NCBI GenBank assembly: GCA_000827325.1
Contig: KN832907.1
Coordinates: forward strand, 41,625-105,624
DNA from: Oidiodendron maius Zn
Taxonomy: Eukaryota; Ascomycota; Leotiomycetes; Myxotrichaceae
DNA length: 64,000 nt
Reading direction: 5' to 3'
Position 1 is the first letter of the stretch. Each line of letters opens with the position of its first letter. The translations under genes were made by a program, and so were the position numbers. Below, piece after piece: positions 1 to 8,883 of the stretch. The notes below the pieces were generated by a model. It did not search any database, had not been told where the DNA came from, and saw only the letters and a list, made by a program, of their open reading frames with translations.

Positions 1-1307
1 TCTTTTTTCTTCTTTTTTCTTTAATTCTAGATTACTATATATTTATAAGTTTACTAGAATTTAAAAAGATAACTAATAACTAATAGTTACTTTATTACTA
101 TCTTTATATAAACTAGATCTACTATTACTACTATAAAGTTATAGATAGTTTAAAGAGAATATAATAGAAAGGCTCTCTAAAGCTTCTTTCTCTTTTATTA
201 TAGTTCTAGATAATAAAAGACTATATAGACTAGTATCTCCTTTATATTACTATAGTAATAGAGTAGTATATTTACTTCTAGAATCTTTTACTAGAATAGA
301 AATACTTAAAGCTTTATCTTATCTATATAGATCTATATAAAAAGGAAGCTTTTATACTTCTTAAAGTTTTAATATTTCTAAAGAGTCTTTTTCTCTTTAA
401 TAGAAATAGAATTATATTATAAAGCTAGTCTATAATATAAAAGAGAATAGTAAGCTTCTATTATACTTTCTTATATATTCTTAGTTTATTATTAAAGCTT
501 ATCTCTAGTATATATTTTAAAGAGATATTGAAGCTTTAATAACTTTCTTTATATTCTTTACTCTATTTATTCTTTAAATCTATATTAGTCTATTATATCT
601 ATTACTCTATAGCTTTATCTATAGACTAATATATATATCTATTCTTTTAAGCTATATAGATAATATTATATAAGTCCTTTATAGATATTTTATAACTACT
701 TTATCTAACTATTATTACTATTATATATTATATTTTATAGTAGTATATTATTTTATATTATTTTACTAGATTTCTCTTTATAATAAAACTAACTATATCT
801 TATAAAAGTTATAAAATATATAACTCTAATTAAATATTATATAAATACTTTTCTCTTTTATTAATTAAAGTATATATATCCTCTTTTTTACTTTCTAGCT
901 ATTTGCTTTATTTATCCTTTAAATACTTTACTTTATCTATATCTATTAAAATTTATATTTATAAAGTTAAAGTTATAATATTATATAGTTATTATATATC
1001 CTTAAGTTTATCTCTATAATAGAGTTTCTTTATATTATATATCTATAGATTTATTATAAAGCTAAAGCTATAGTATCTATATTATCTCTTTAGAATTCCT
1101 TTAATTAACTAGTATAATTATTATAACTCTTTAGTCTTTATATAGATTTCTTTATTTAATAAGAGCTTTAAGTATTTATTAGTTAATAAAAGCTCTAATA
1201 GATATTTTATAGATTCTTTAAGTAATTATTATTATATCTATAATCTTAATACTTTTAAATGAAAATTTTTCATATATTCTAGAGATATTTTATTATATAA
1301 CTATGTA
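1..1307. other. RIP-saturated AT-rich block, left part
   Basis: The block is extremely AT-rich and has no credible gene. It is built almost wholly of TA, AT, TT, AA, CT and AG steps; CA, TG and CG dinucleotides are nearly absent over more than 1 kb. That is the expected end state of repeat-induced point mutation, which turns CpA into TpA on both strands. The original repeat can no longer be recognised by eye. The block continues on the other side of the transposon nested in it. Confidence 0.85.
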
Positions 1308-2880
1308 GGTCGCCGCAAAAAGTCCTGGGAGCAGGGGTCCCCTGAAATCATACAAGGGGCAGTATACAGCATAATTATTATACTAGTTATACACCCAAAT
1401 ATAATGCCAGTTGCTTCTATCCTAATGTACTCGATCTGGATTTCTTGTCCTCCCTGATTTTGACTCATTATATTCATTCCCCCCTTCTAGCCTTATAACA
1501 TCTTGAATATGAATCAGTATCCTCTCAATCCAGGCCTGGATCTTTACCTGTTCTAGAGTATCCCAGCACTCAATCCAGTCCTTTTTGAGCTTCTTTTGTG
1601 AGCTTACTGCCCCTCCCCTAGTTGTTTGCTTCTTTATATGCATCCAGGGAGGTTCGATTGCATTAAGATCTGGTGAGTTAGGTGGCCAAAGTAGCCTTTG
1701 AACCCCCCATGTATTATATACCTCTTGTTGATAGTGGTATGCATGTGGAGTTGCATTATCCTCTTGAACGATTGTATTAGGCCGATCTTCTTTACACTCT
1801 AAAGCAAAGGGTAAAAGCTTCTTCTCAAGAATTAGCTTCATATATCGATACCAATCGATCCCTCCAGCTGACTTTGAGCGTCTTTCAAGCTTGCCTGTCC
1901 TCTTTGACCACTTCCAGGTTGGTTTCTTTCCAGGAAGTTGTCGTGTAATCCGAAGTCGATGTATACCATTTTCAAGCTCCCACTTTGTCCTGGCAATAGG
2001 CTCAAGCTCCTTATTCTTCTGTATAATCCACTCAATTGACTCCTTCTTTTCCTTCTCTGTCTCGTCTTCCCAGATATGGCAAGGTCCTTTCTTATCGTAC
2101 GAGAAACAGCCCCAGAACATGAACTGCTTAAAGCCTTTCCAACGACGTCGAATACAGTGTTGATTATAAGCCTCTGATTGTAACCGCCAGACCCTAATCC
2201 TCCCTCTTTGACCACCCATTGTAACCGCTGTCTCGTCTGACCAAATGACGTTCTTCCAATCCTCAAGAGTCCAGTCTTTGTGATCAAGACACCACTTAAG
2301 TCGTATAGCCTTTGCTTCTCGAGTCAAGCCAGGCTTATATGTTGGTTTGAAATAGCCATAGCCTTGAGATTTAAGGATATTGTAAGTCGTACGGGCCGAA
2401 ATCTTTATATCTAGAGACTTGTTAACACAGTCTATAATAGCTTGAGTAGAGAGTTGCCTTGTAGTTGAGTTCTTAGATATAGTTTCAACCACTGATTTTT
2501 TAACCTCTTGAGTAGCCTTAATAGGCCTCCCTGATCGTGGTGCATCCTGTATATAGGCTAATACTAGCCTCTTGCTTTGTTGAGGGTTATAACCACGTGT
2601 CTTTGCATTTGTCCGTAGCCGATATATAGCGCTCTCTGAAATACCAGTTATATCACATATAGTTGCGACTGGAATACTCATTTCAAGCAGGGCTAAGGCC
2701 TGTAGACGCGTGCCAACATCATGATTACCTGTCTTAGCGTGTGGGGTGGTTGATTCAGCCATTTGAGTGCAGTGTTTTGGTGTTTTGTGGTGTTTTCAGG
2801 TAAAATAATACTGAGCGAATCACCTGGCAACCTGCTTACCTAAGCGAACCCCCCTGCTCCCAGGACTTTTTGCGGCGACC
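1308..2880 (-). mobile_element. Intact Tc1/mariner-type DNA transposon
   Basis: The element is 1,573 bp. Its ends are perfect 30-bp terminal inverted repeats (1308-1337 and 2851-2880) starting GGTCGCCGCAAAAAGTCC, and it is flanked by TA on both sides. The flanks share the longer word TATGTA (1302-1307 and 2881-2886), so the target duplication could be TA within a TATG repeat, or six bases. A single uninterrupted transposase gene fills the interior on the minus strand. Base composition is normal, with plenty of CA and TG, in sharp contrast to the RIP-saturated DNA on both sides. The copy therefore probably inserted after that DNA was mutated. Confidence 0.93.
1422..2762 (-). CDS. Tc1/mariner DD34E transposase
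   Basis: This 446-residue protein would cut and paste the surrounding element. Residues 15-60 form a helix-turn-helix region (ALLEMSIPVATICDITGIS), followed by a second DNA-binding segment with GRPIKAT near 78-84. The catalytic triad is visible: Asp176 in IWSDETAV, Asp335 in VQEDNATPHAY and Glu370 in SPDLNAIEPPW. The spacing between the last two is 34 residues, the Tc1 DD34E pattern. The region between the first and second Asp (about 159 residues) is long for a plain Tc1 enzyme and contains a Lys/Glu-rich stretch. The reading frame has no breaks and the ATG lies 118 bp inside the inverted repeat end, so the gene could be active. Confidence 0.93.
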   Translation of the reverse strand: MAESTTPHAKTGNHDVGTRLQALALLEMSIPVATICDITGISESAIYRLRTNAKTRGYNPQQSKRLVLAYIQDAPRSGRPIKATQEVKKSVVETISKNSTTRQLSTQAIIDCVNKSLDIKISARTTYNILKSQGYGYFKPTYKPGLTREAKAIRLKWCLDHKDWTLEDWKNVIWSDETAVTMGGQRGRIRVWRLQSEAYNQHCIRRRWKGFKQFMFWGCFSYDKKGPCHIWEDETEKEKKESIEWIIQKNKELEPIARTKWELENGIHRLRITRQLPGKKPTWKWSKRTGKLERRSKSAGGIDWYRYMKLILEKKLLPFALECKEDRPNTIVQEDNATPHAYHYQQEVYNTWGVQRLLWPPNSPDLNAIEPPWMHIKKQTTRGGAVSSQKKLKKDWIECWDTLEQVKIQAWIERILIHIQDVIRLEGGNEYNESKSGRTRNPDRVH

Positions 2881-3545
2881 TATGTAGATAATAGTTTTAT
2901 ATTACTTCTACTAGTATTCTTTATTATAGTAATTAAAGGTTTATTCTCTAGATAGATAATTATATATTAAATAGTTTTTATATCTATTTTAATAATAGTC
3001 TTTTATTTTAGATAATAGTTTATTACTAGTATTATATAGATATAACTCTATTATATAACTAGTAATATCTATACTAGCTCTATTAAATATACTAGTCTTT
3101 TATTAGCTCTATAATAATATTATAATTATAGGTTTATAGTTAGTATTATATATAGATAGAAGTTTAACTTTTATTAGTCTAGTTTTATATTAATAAAAAG
3201 AAATAATTTAAAGAAAGAAAAGGATTATTTATAGATAAAAAATATAAAGTAATAATATAATTCTCTTTAATAATTAATATACTTTATAAAGCTTTATATA
3301 GTCTATATAATATTAACTATTAAAGTTATATACTTTAAAAACCTTTATAAATTTAATCTATTATATTTAAAAACTATATAAATTATAAAGGATTAAGCTT
3401 TAAATATCTTATTAGAATAGTTATTTTAATTTTAAAACTTAGTTATAATAATTAAATATCTTTAAATATATATTTATATATAAATATATATTAGAGACTT
3501 TATACTATAATCTACTTTAGCTTATTGAATATATAGTACTAGATA
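2881..3545. other. RIP-saturated AT-rich block, right part
   Basis: This is the continuation of the AT block interrupted by the intact transposon. It has the same depletion of CA, TG and CG and no coding potential. It ends abruptly near 3545, where normal composition begins at the P450 remnant. Confidence 0.8.
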
Positions 3546-3579
3546 AGCTCGACTTTGTGCCTCAGGCTATGACTTCGAA

Positions 3580-3972
3580 ATGTCCCGCTACGCGATGTGT
3601 TCCCTGCAGCCCACCCTTGTTTCCCTTCGGCAGAACTATACAGCAGTGCTACAGTTGACGACTCTGCAGATCACCATAGGCGTGAATAGCTGGGTCATAC
3701 ATCGCGATTCAGATATCTTCGCACCAGATCCCACCACCTTTCGCCCAGAACGGTGGATTGAAACTTCTCCAGAGCGGCTCGAACTTATGGAAAAGGCCTA
3801 CATACCATTCGGGCTTGGAACACGAACTTGTGTTGGCAAAAATATCTTGATGCTTGAGATGACGAAGCTGATCCCTGAGCTGGTGAGACGGTATAGATTT
3901 GAAGTTTTGTCGCGGGAGATGCAGTCCACAAACTGGTTTGCCAAGCAGAAGGATGTCATGGTCAAAGTCTAA
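3580..3972 (+). pseudogene. Cytochrome P450, C-terminal remnant
   Basis: Only about the last 110 residues of a fungal cytochrome P450 can be recognised, starting near ITIGVNSWVIHRD. The visible parts are the PERW region (FRPERWIE) and the heme-binding loop FGLGTRTCVGKN with its cysteine ligand, followed by a normal C-terminal helix and stop. The I-helix, the ExxR motif and the whole N-terminal part (about 400 residues) are missing. The DNA where they should lie is unrecognisable or is the RIP-saturated block. The first ~20 residues of the open frame do not look like P450. I read this as a gene truncated at the edge of the mutated repeat block, not an active enzyme. It may once have served the pathway of the nearby prenyltransferase or PKS. 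Confidence 0.8.
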
Positions 3973-4104
3973 AGTGTTAAATAATAAGGATTATTTGAAT
4001 GAAATGGCGAGTATAACATGCATGAAAATCAGACGTGTCTTATTTTGGCCACTACTGCATTACTAGTTCTCTACTCTTGCAATTGAGTACGTCGATGTGA
4101 TAAC

Positions 4105-5037
4105 TTAATTCGATGATAATTTTGACAGCCAAAGAGCACTGCTCTCTTCTGCAATTGCAGACAGCTCCCCAACATAACTTGTTTCGCCTTTCATATACTT
4201 CGAATTTCCAATTCCATAAGACCAGGCGACAACTATTGATCTCTGCCGATCATACGACGGAGATTTCGAGAAGAATTCCGCAAGGCGTTCATTTACAGTA
4301 GGTATTTTTTGGATACCGACAACGAACGCATAAAATGCCACCCGCGTAACTCGTCCCGTCTCATACTCAACTGTTACAGCAAAGACAAATACAGGACCCA
4401 TCGAATCTATCATGTCTTGGAGTTCCTGCTCTGTAGGAGGCAAACATCCAGCAAGATTTGTATACCTAGCAGCTTGATCGGCGGCTAGCACGCCTGGGAC
4501 CAAGAAGTAGAAATTCATGGTGCGACCCTCGTAGTCGACCGCTGTATAAACAACATTTTCCAGAGCCAGACTGTGAAGTACAGGTGCATGTGCCTGCACT
4601 GACGCAGGGATTTCTGGCAAGGACAGAATCTTATCGATAGGTTGGGCTTGGTGGAAGTAAACCCATGTCTTTGCTAGACCATTGCTGGGGTTGAAATCAC
4701 ACCACTGCTTCGAATCGCCTTGAAAAAGAGAGCTCCATGATGTTGTTATTTGCGCGAGTGGATCTTCGAGCTTGATTAAACCGGCATGAGCTGCGATCGC
4801 GATTGTGTCCACTCGATGACGAGTAAATAAGCGAAAATTGACCACGCTATTAGGCCGATCCGTGCAGCGGAAAATAATAGCTGAATTCTCCAAATGTTCC
4901 TCGAAGGTCGCGAGAATGTTATCGATAGTGGTTTGGGAGTAAGACGCATTCATCGATTTACAGAGCGTGGTGAAATCATGAATGAATGTCGAACGAGAAA
5001 AGATAGACAATTTTTCAACTTCGACACTGTTGACCAT
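4105..5037 (-). CDS. ABBA-fold aromatic prenyltransferase (NphB/CloQ-like)
   Basis: This single-exon gene encodes a 310-residue soluble protein, the usual length for the ABBA family (NphB is 307). The order of conserved segments matches NphB as I recall it: a TIDNILATFEEHLENSAIIFR segment where NphB has its first strand, DPLAQI near the pocket, then KTWVYFHQ, VVYTAVDYEGRTMNFYF, and a C-terminal SYGIGNSKYMKGE segment. Such enzymes attach a C5-C15 prenyl group to an aromatic ring without the DDxxD metal motif; none is seen here. Fungal members are few and are known mainly from in vitro prenylation of dihydroxynaphthalenes. The open frame extends upstream to 5136, but that part only translates an 8-bp tandem repeat, so I take the ATG at 5037. 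A transposable element ends 79 bp upstream, so its promoter probably lies partly in that element. Native substrate unknown. Confidence 0.82.
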   Translation of the reverse strand: MVNSVEVEKLSIFSRSTFIHDFTTLCKSMNASYSQTTIDNILATFEEHLENSAIIFRCTDRPNSVVNFRLFTRHRVDTIAIAAHAGLIKLEDPLAQITTSWSSLFQGDSKQWCDFNPSNGLAKTWVYFHQAQPIDKILSLPEIPASVQAHAPVLHSLALENVVYTAVDYEGRTMNFYFLVPGVLAADQAARYTNLAGCLPPTEQELQDMIDSMGPVFVFAVTVEYETGRVTRVAFYAFVVGIQKIPTVNERLAEFFSKSPSYDRQRSIVVAWSYGIGNSKYMKGETSYVGELSAIAEESSALWLSKLSSN

Positions 5038-5046
5038 GGTGGCAGT

Positions 5047-5085
5047 GGTTGATGGGTTGATGGGTTGATGGGTTGATGGGTTGGT
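5047..5085. repeat. 8-bp tandem repeat in prenyltransferase leader
   Basis: About four and a half copies of GTTGATGG lie directly upstream of the prenyltransferase ATG, in its 5' leader or core promoter. A repeat like this can change copy number and so the leader length. Confidence 0.85.
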
Positions 5086-5115
5086 TATCGCACACTTATG
5101 AGGCTTATATCGGCT

Positions 5116-6331
5116 GTTACTGAGCAACACCGGCAAGGATACTTAGTGTTACCGCCACGGGATAGTTACTCATCACATCTAGCGAGCGGTAACGCTAAGT
5201 CTGGCGGTAACGCTAAGTCTGACGGTACCGCTACAGTATCTATCCTTGCCCCCCCCCCCCAAAAAAAACAAAACACCATTCTCCACTTTAGGTCCTATAA
5301 CCCGCTTAACTTGTTAAAGCATAACCTATCACAAAGGATTCTGATAAGCGCCCAAACCTTTATTAGCAATGAATGGGATGTAAGTCCCGTGCAAACATCA
5401 TGTCGTAATGCCATGGAAGTTCCATGGACTGTCAATGCCCCAACATTGGTGAGGACTGGGGGTTTGGGGGCTGGCCCCCCTCTTCGGCAGCCTCCACGAT
5501 ATTATCGGTTGCTCCTGCTCTGATATGATCGGATTTAGGGGCTGACGTGAATGACGCTATGCTCCCTGGGATTTAATGGAGGGAGACTGAGCGCAAGCGC
5601 ATGAGTTGAGAGCATAAAAACTGACTGTCAATACACTTTATTTAAGGCCCAGCTACATCTCCGCCATACTTAGCTAAATCTATAGTAGCTTCCGAAACTG
5701 GCAACGCCTTCATCAGAACGTTGCAACTTACTGTTGACAAACGATCTTCAGGAAATTAACCGACTATGGTTAAGAGTAATAAACCTTCCCATAAGTTAGA
5801 GGTCGGCATCCTCGGATACGGTGGTGCTTACGTCCACAGCCTCACCGCGAGCATGGCGTTGCGAGCTGGTCGATACTTAGCGTTGCCGCTCGGTTGAAAC
5901 TTAGCGCTACCACCCGCTAGTAAGGACTGTGGATACTTATCAATAAAAACCTGGCCGGCTCGAATAATGCGGTGGAGTTTAGCTTCATCAAGGTAAGAAT
6001 AGCTAAAGTTAGTGTTACCGCCAGTCTTGGCGTTCCCGCCCAGCAGGCAGCCCTACGGGGGTACTGAGCATGTCGTAAAGTACGAACGGACTTCGTACTG
6101 TACGTGGTATATGGAAGTCCCGGAAAAAAGTTATCGTACACCCAAATTTATGCCTGTTGGTTTCCCCCCCTTTGTCAGCTTTTTGACTTGCTGTTGACCA
6201 GGGGTTCCGGCCTAATATCGCAATATAGTTAAGCGTAAGGTACGTAAACCAGTCAATAAAGCAGGTCTCCGCACTCATCACATACTGGCGGGCGGTAACG
6301 CTAAGTGTCCTTGCCGGTGTTGCTCAGTAAC
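5116..6331. mobile_element. Non-autonomous DNA transposon with 41-bp TIRs
   Basis: Terminal inverted repeats of 41 bp (5116-5156 and 6291-6331) begin GTTACTGAGCAACACCGGCA and differ at two positions, both C-to-T type changes. The 1.2-kb interior has no transposase. A subterminal word close to ACTTAGCGTTACCGC recurs in both orientations near 5143, 5188, 5208, 5876, 5898, 6008 and 6290. Terminal repeats plus clustered subterminal motifs are typical of non-autonomous hAT- or KDZ-like elements; the superfamily is not settled because no clean target duplication could be found. The left end lies 79 bp from the prenyltransferase start codon. Confidence 0.8.
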
Positions 6332-6882
6332 GAGCTTACGGAGTACCGCGACAACACAGGAGGGTTGTCAGAGTACCAAGTAGTGCTGACATGTGACCTA
6401 ACCAATTGAGGAACAGCTGGTGGACCACCTGGGCACACGGAGGGGCTTCTGTGCCGCTGCGGGACATGCAAAGATCTCATCTCATCTCATCTCCCTCTTC
6501 TCCTCCTCCTCCTCCTCTGTATATGTAGTTCTGCTACACTACATGGTCGGTGGGCGGCCATGTCTTCCATCTCCTTCGTCTCGAAGACGGCGGCAGCCAC
6601 CTCTGCTGCCGCCTCGGCTTCATCCACCCTGCGGGTTACTCCCCAGGCCGGCATTTTGAGGGGGCCAACTCGAGCGTGTATCACCCAAAGAACCCTATCT
6701 TCCTCTTTATTATCCAGGTACGGTAGAGAACTCCACTACACCAGCGCTGTCAACTAATTCTCCAGCATCTACGATGTCAGCAAGGGCGGGGTACCCGACC
6801 GCCACGGTGCCGTACATGTACTCACAAATATACAGATGTATAACTTTGTCCACACCCAAGCTGACTTATCATACAGGCAGTA
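6332..6882. other. Intergenic, low-complexity CT tract
   Basis: No gene is seen. A pyrimidine-rich microsatellite (CTCAT repeats, then CTC/TCC triplets) runs from about 6477 to 6520. The small open frames here are accidental. Confidence 0.6.
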
Positions 6883-8401
6883 CGAAGGCCAGATTTTCTA
6901 GTCTTGGGGCTGGTCCAAGCGTTTTTAGTCATGTGACCTGTGTAATTACCGTGAAATTGTCTCGAGTCTCTAACTTTAAGACCACAATATAGCAGCTACA
7001 ATGCCTCAGAAACGCCCATATCTTGCTGAAGCTAATAAGGGGACCTTTCTTGGTCGTGTGGACGATGGAGTAGGCATTCTGCTAGCTGCAAAAAGAGCTA
7101 AGATACATCCTACGACTGCACGGCAGATTACGAAACACTCGAATGACATTCAAGTTTATAACGATAAACACAACCTCCCTCCTCCTTCAATGCACGATCG
7201 TATAAGTGTGAAATCAAAGCCTTGACACCCTCGCTTAATGTCTGAATTTTCTGGGAATCAATTAAAGGATGCCATTCAGCAGAATCGTGATTACCGGGAA
7301 ATGGAACGGCATGAGGTTTCTGAAAAGCTTGGAATGAAAGTGTCGAAAACGACAGTTAGGACAGATACGAAGGCTCGCAATTGTAATCGAGTGAAATCTA
7401 CAATGAAACTTGACCTTACAGACGTACAAGAAGCCCAACGATATGAGATTGCACTGTCACGGAAGGATTGGACACTTAATGATTGGAAAATGGTCGTGTT
7501 TACTGATGAGGCTGCAATACTAGTTGGAGAGCACCGGGGCAAGCATTTAATATCACGAACACCAGAGGACAAATACCACAAGGACTGCATCAAATTAGGT
7601 ATAATAACTATAGTGAGGCTATGTTTTGGGGGGCGTTTTCGTACGATTACAAAGGGCCATGCCATATCTACCTGAAAGAAACAAGAGCCGAAAAAGCGAA
7701 ATATAAGACTATTATCGACGAATACAACGCAATTTTACTACCTCACAAAGAGGCAGAATGGGCCTGTCGATAAGCCTGCAGATGCTCTTAAGTGGAACAG
7801 GCTTAAGAAGGAAAAACCAGGAAGGCCAGCTCAATGGGAGGTGTTTTGGGCGAAGGAGCAGACGAAGAGGGGAGAGGGCAAGGGAGGTGTTGATTTCATG
7901 AGGTATCATCAAGAGGTTGTTGTTCCGTTGCTTATTCCATCTATGGATAAGCTTAATTCCATGGATAGGCTGCCTTTTGTCCTTCAGCGAGATGGAGCCC
8001 CATCACATACAAGTCAGTACACCGCCTTGTTATTTGAGCAGAAGGGTTATCTACGTCACGAGCACCCTGGCAATTCGCCTGATATGAACGCAATTTAGCA
8101 CGCTTGGATGCCAATGAGGATAGCCATTACAAATACATGGAATAGGCCTCATACTTTAGAATGGACAGAGAGAGCATGGCGTGCTGAATGGGGGGCAATA
8201 ACTCAGGATCAAATAAGGGAGTGGATTGCTAGGCAAATAGATATTAATCAGAGGATACTAGACAACGAGGGAGGCAATAAATTTCATGGATTGAGCTTAT
8301 ATTTAGGCTATAATTGAGTATTTAGAACTATACAAAATATGAAGCTTTTGATGGTTTTGGGGTGCACGGACCAGCCCCAAGACTAGAACATCTGGCCTTC
8401 G
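6883..8401 (+). mobile_element. Decayed Tc1/mariner-type transposon
   Basis: The element is 1,519 bp, flanked by TA on both sides, with 34-bp terminal inverted repeats (6883-6916 and 8368-8401) starting CGAAGGCCAGA and one mismatch between them. The inside carries a broken transposase on the plus strand. The terminal repeats differ in sequence from those of the intact element at 1308, so this is another family. The good match of the repeats and readable protein motifs suggest moderate age. Confidence 0.92.
7001..8317 (+). pseudogene. Broken Tc1/mariner transposase
   Basis: Pieces of one transposase can be followed through at least four open segments (7001-7225, 7238-7675, 7841-8098, 8108-8317). 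The first catalytic Asp is in VVFTDEAAILVGE, the second in LQRDGAPSHTSQY, and the third block reads NSPDMNAI. A stop codon lies directly after that Ile, where the catalytic Glu would be expected. Two or more frame changes also separate the N-terminal DNA-binding part from the catalytic core, so no active enzyme can be made. Confidence 0.88.
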
Positions 8402-8883
8402 TACGAAGTTAGTGACCTTAACTCTCGAATCATAATGCGTATTGGCCTAAAGTTAGCTAGCTCCGAAATCAATCTCAAATCAGTCTACTAGCTCATAAAG
8501 TTGGTCGAGGGAGGGAGAAGGGAAAGTCACGACTCTGACAGCCTTCAGCTAATCCCAATTGGGCTTAAAGTAAATGGTGTTGTTGCATAACAACAAGGGG
8601 CACGCACTTTCGGCGGCAGAGCTAAGCATCTTTGTCTCGCATAGAGCTTACGTATTGCTGGGCGGCAGAGCTAAGCAGTTTGGCGACTTGAAGGGAGATG
8701 TGAGACGAGAGCAATCGTTTCACTTACGTGAAAGTGCAGATTGATTCGAATATAAGCGGATGTTCGAGACGAGACCAAGCAATTACAGTATGTATTAATT
8801 GCTTGATCGAAAGACCCGAGAATGCTTTCTTGCACTTTCATAATAAAGTTCATTGCCAGATTTGCCACTGTATTGACACCAAA
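8402..8883 (+). promoter_or_regulatory. Upstream region of the PKS gene
   Basis: This 480-bp stretch separates the right end of the decayed transposon from the PKS start codon and must hold the PKS promoter. I see no strong TATA box. The most notable element is a 17-bp direct repeat described separately. The open frame running from 8728 into the PKS start has no recognisable extra domain. Confidence 0.5.
8612..8677 (+). repeat. 17-bp direct repeat in the PKS promoter
   Basis: GGCGGCAGAGCTAAGCA occurs at 8612-8628 and again, identical, at 8661-8677, 49 bp apart start to start and about 210-270 bp before the PKS ATG. Position and exact identity make it a candidate regulator binding pair, though it could be a repeat remnant. 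Confidence 0.6.

Noticed and set aside
5038-5136. N-terminal extension of the prenyltransferase
   Set aside because: The extra 33 residues include a translation of the 8-bp tandem repeat, and the protein from 5037 already has normal family length.
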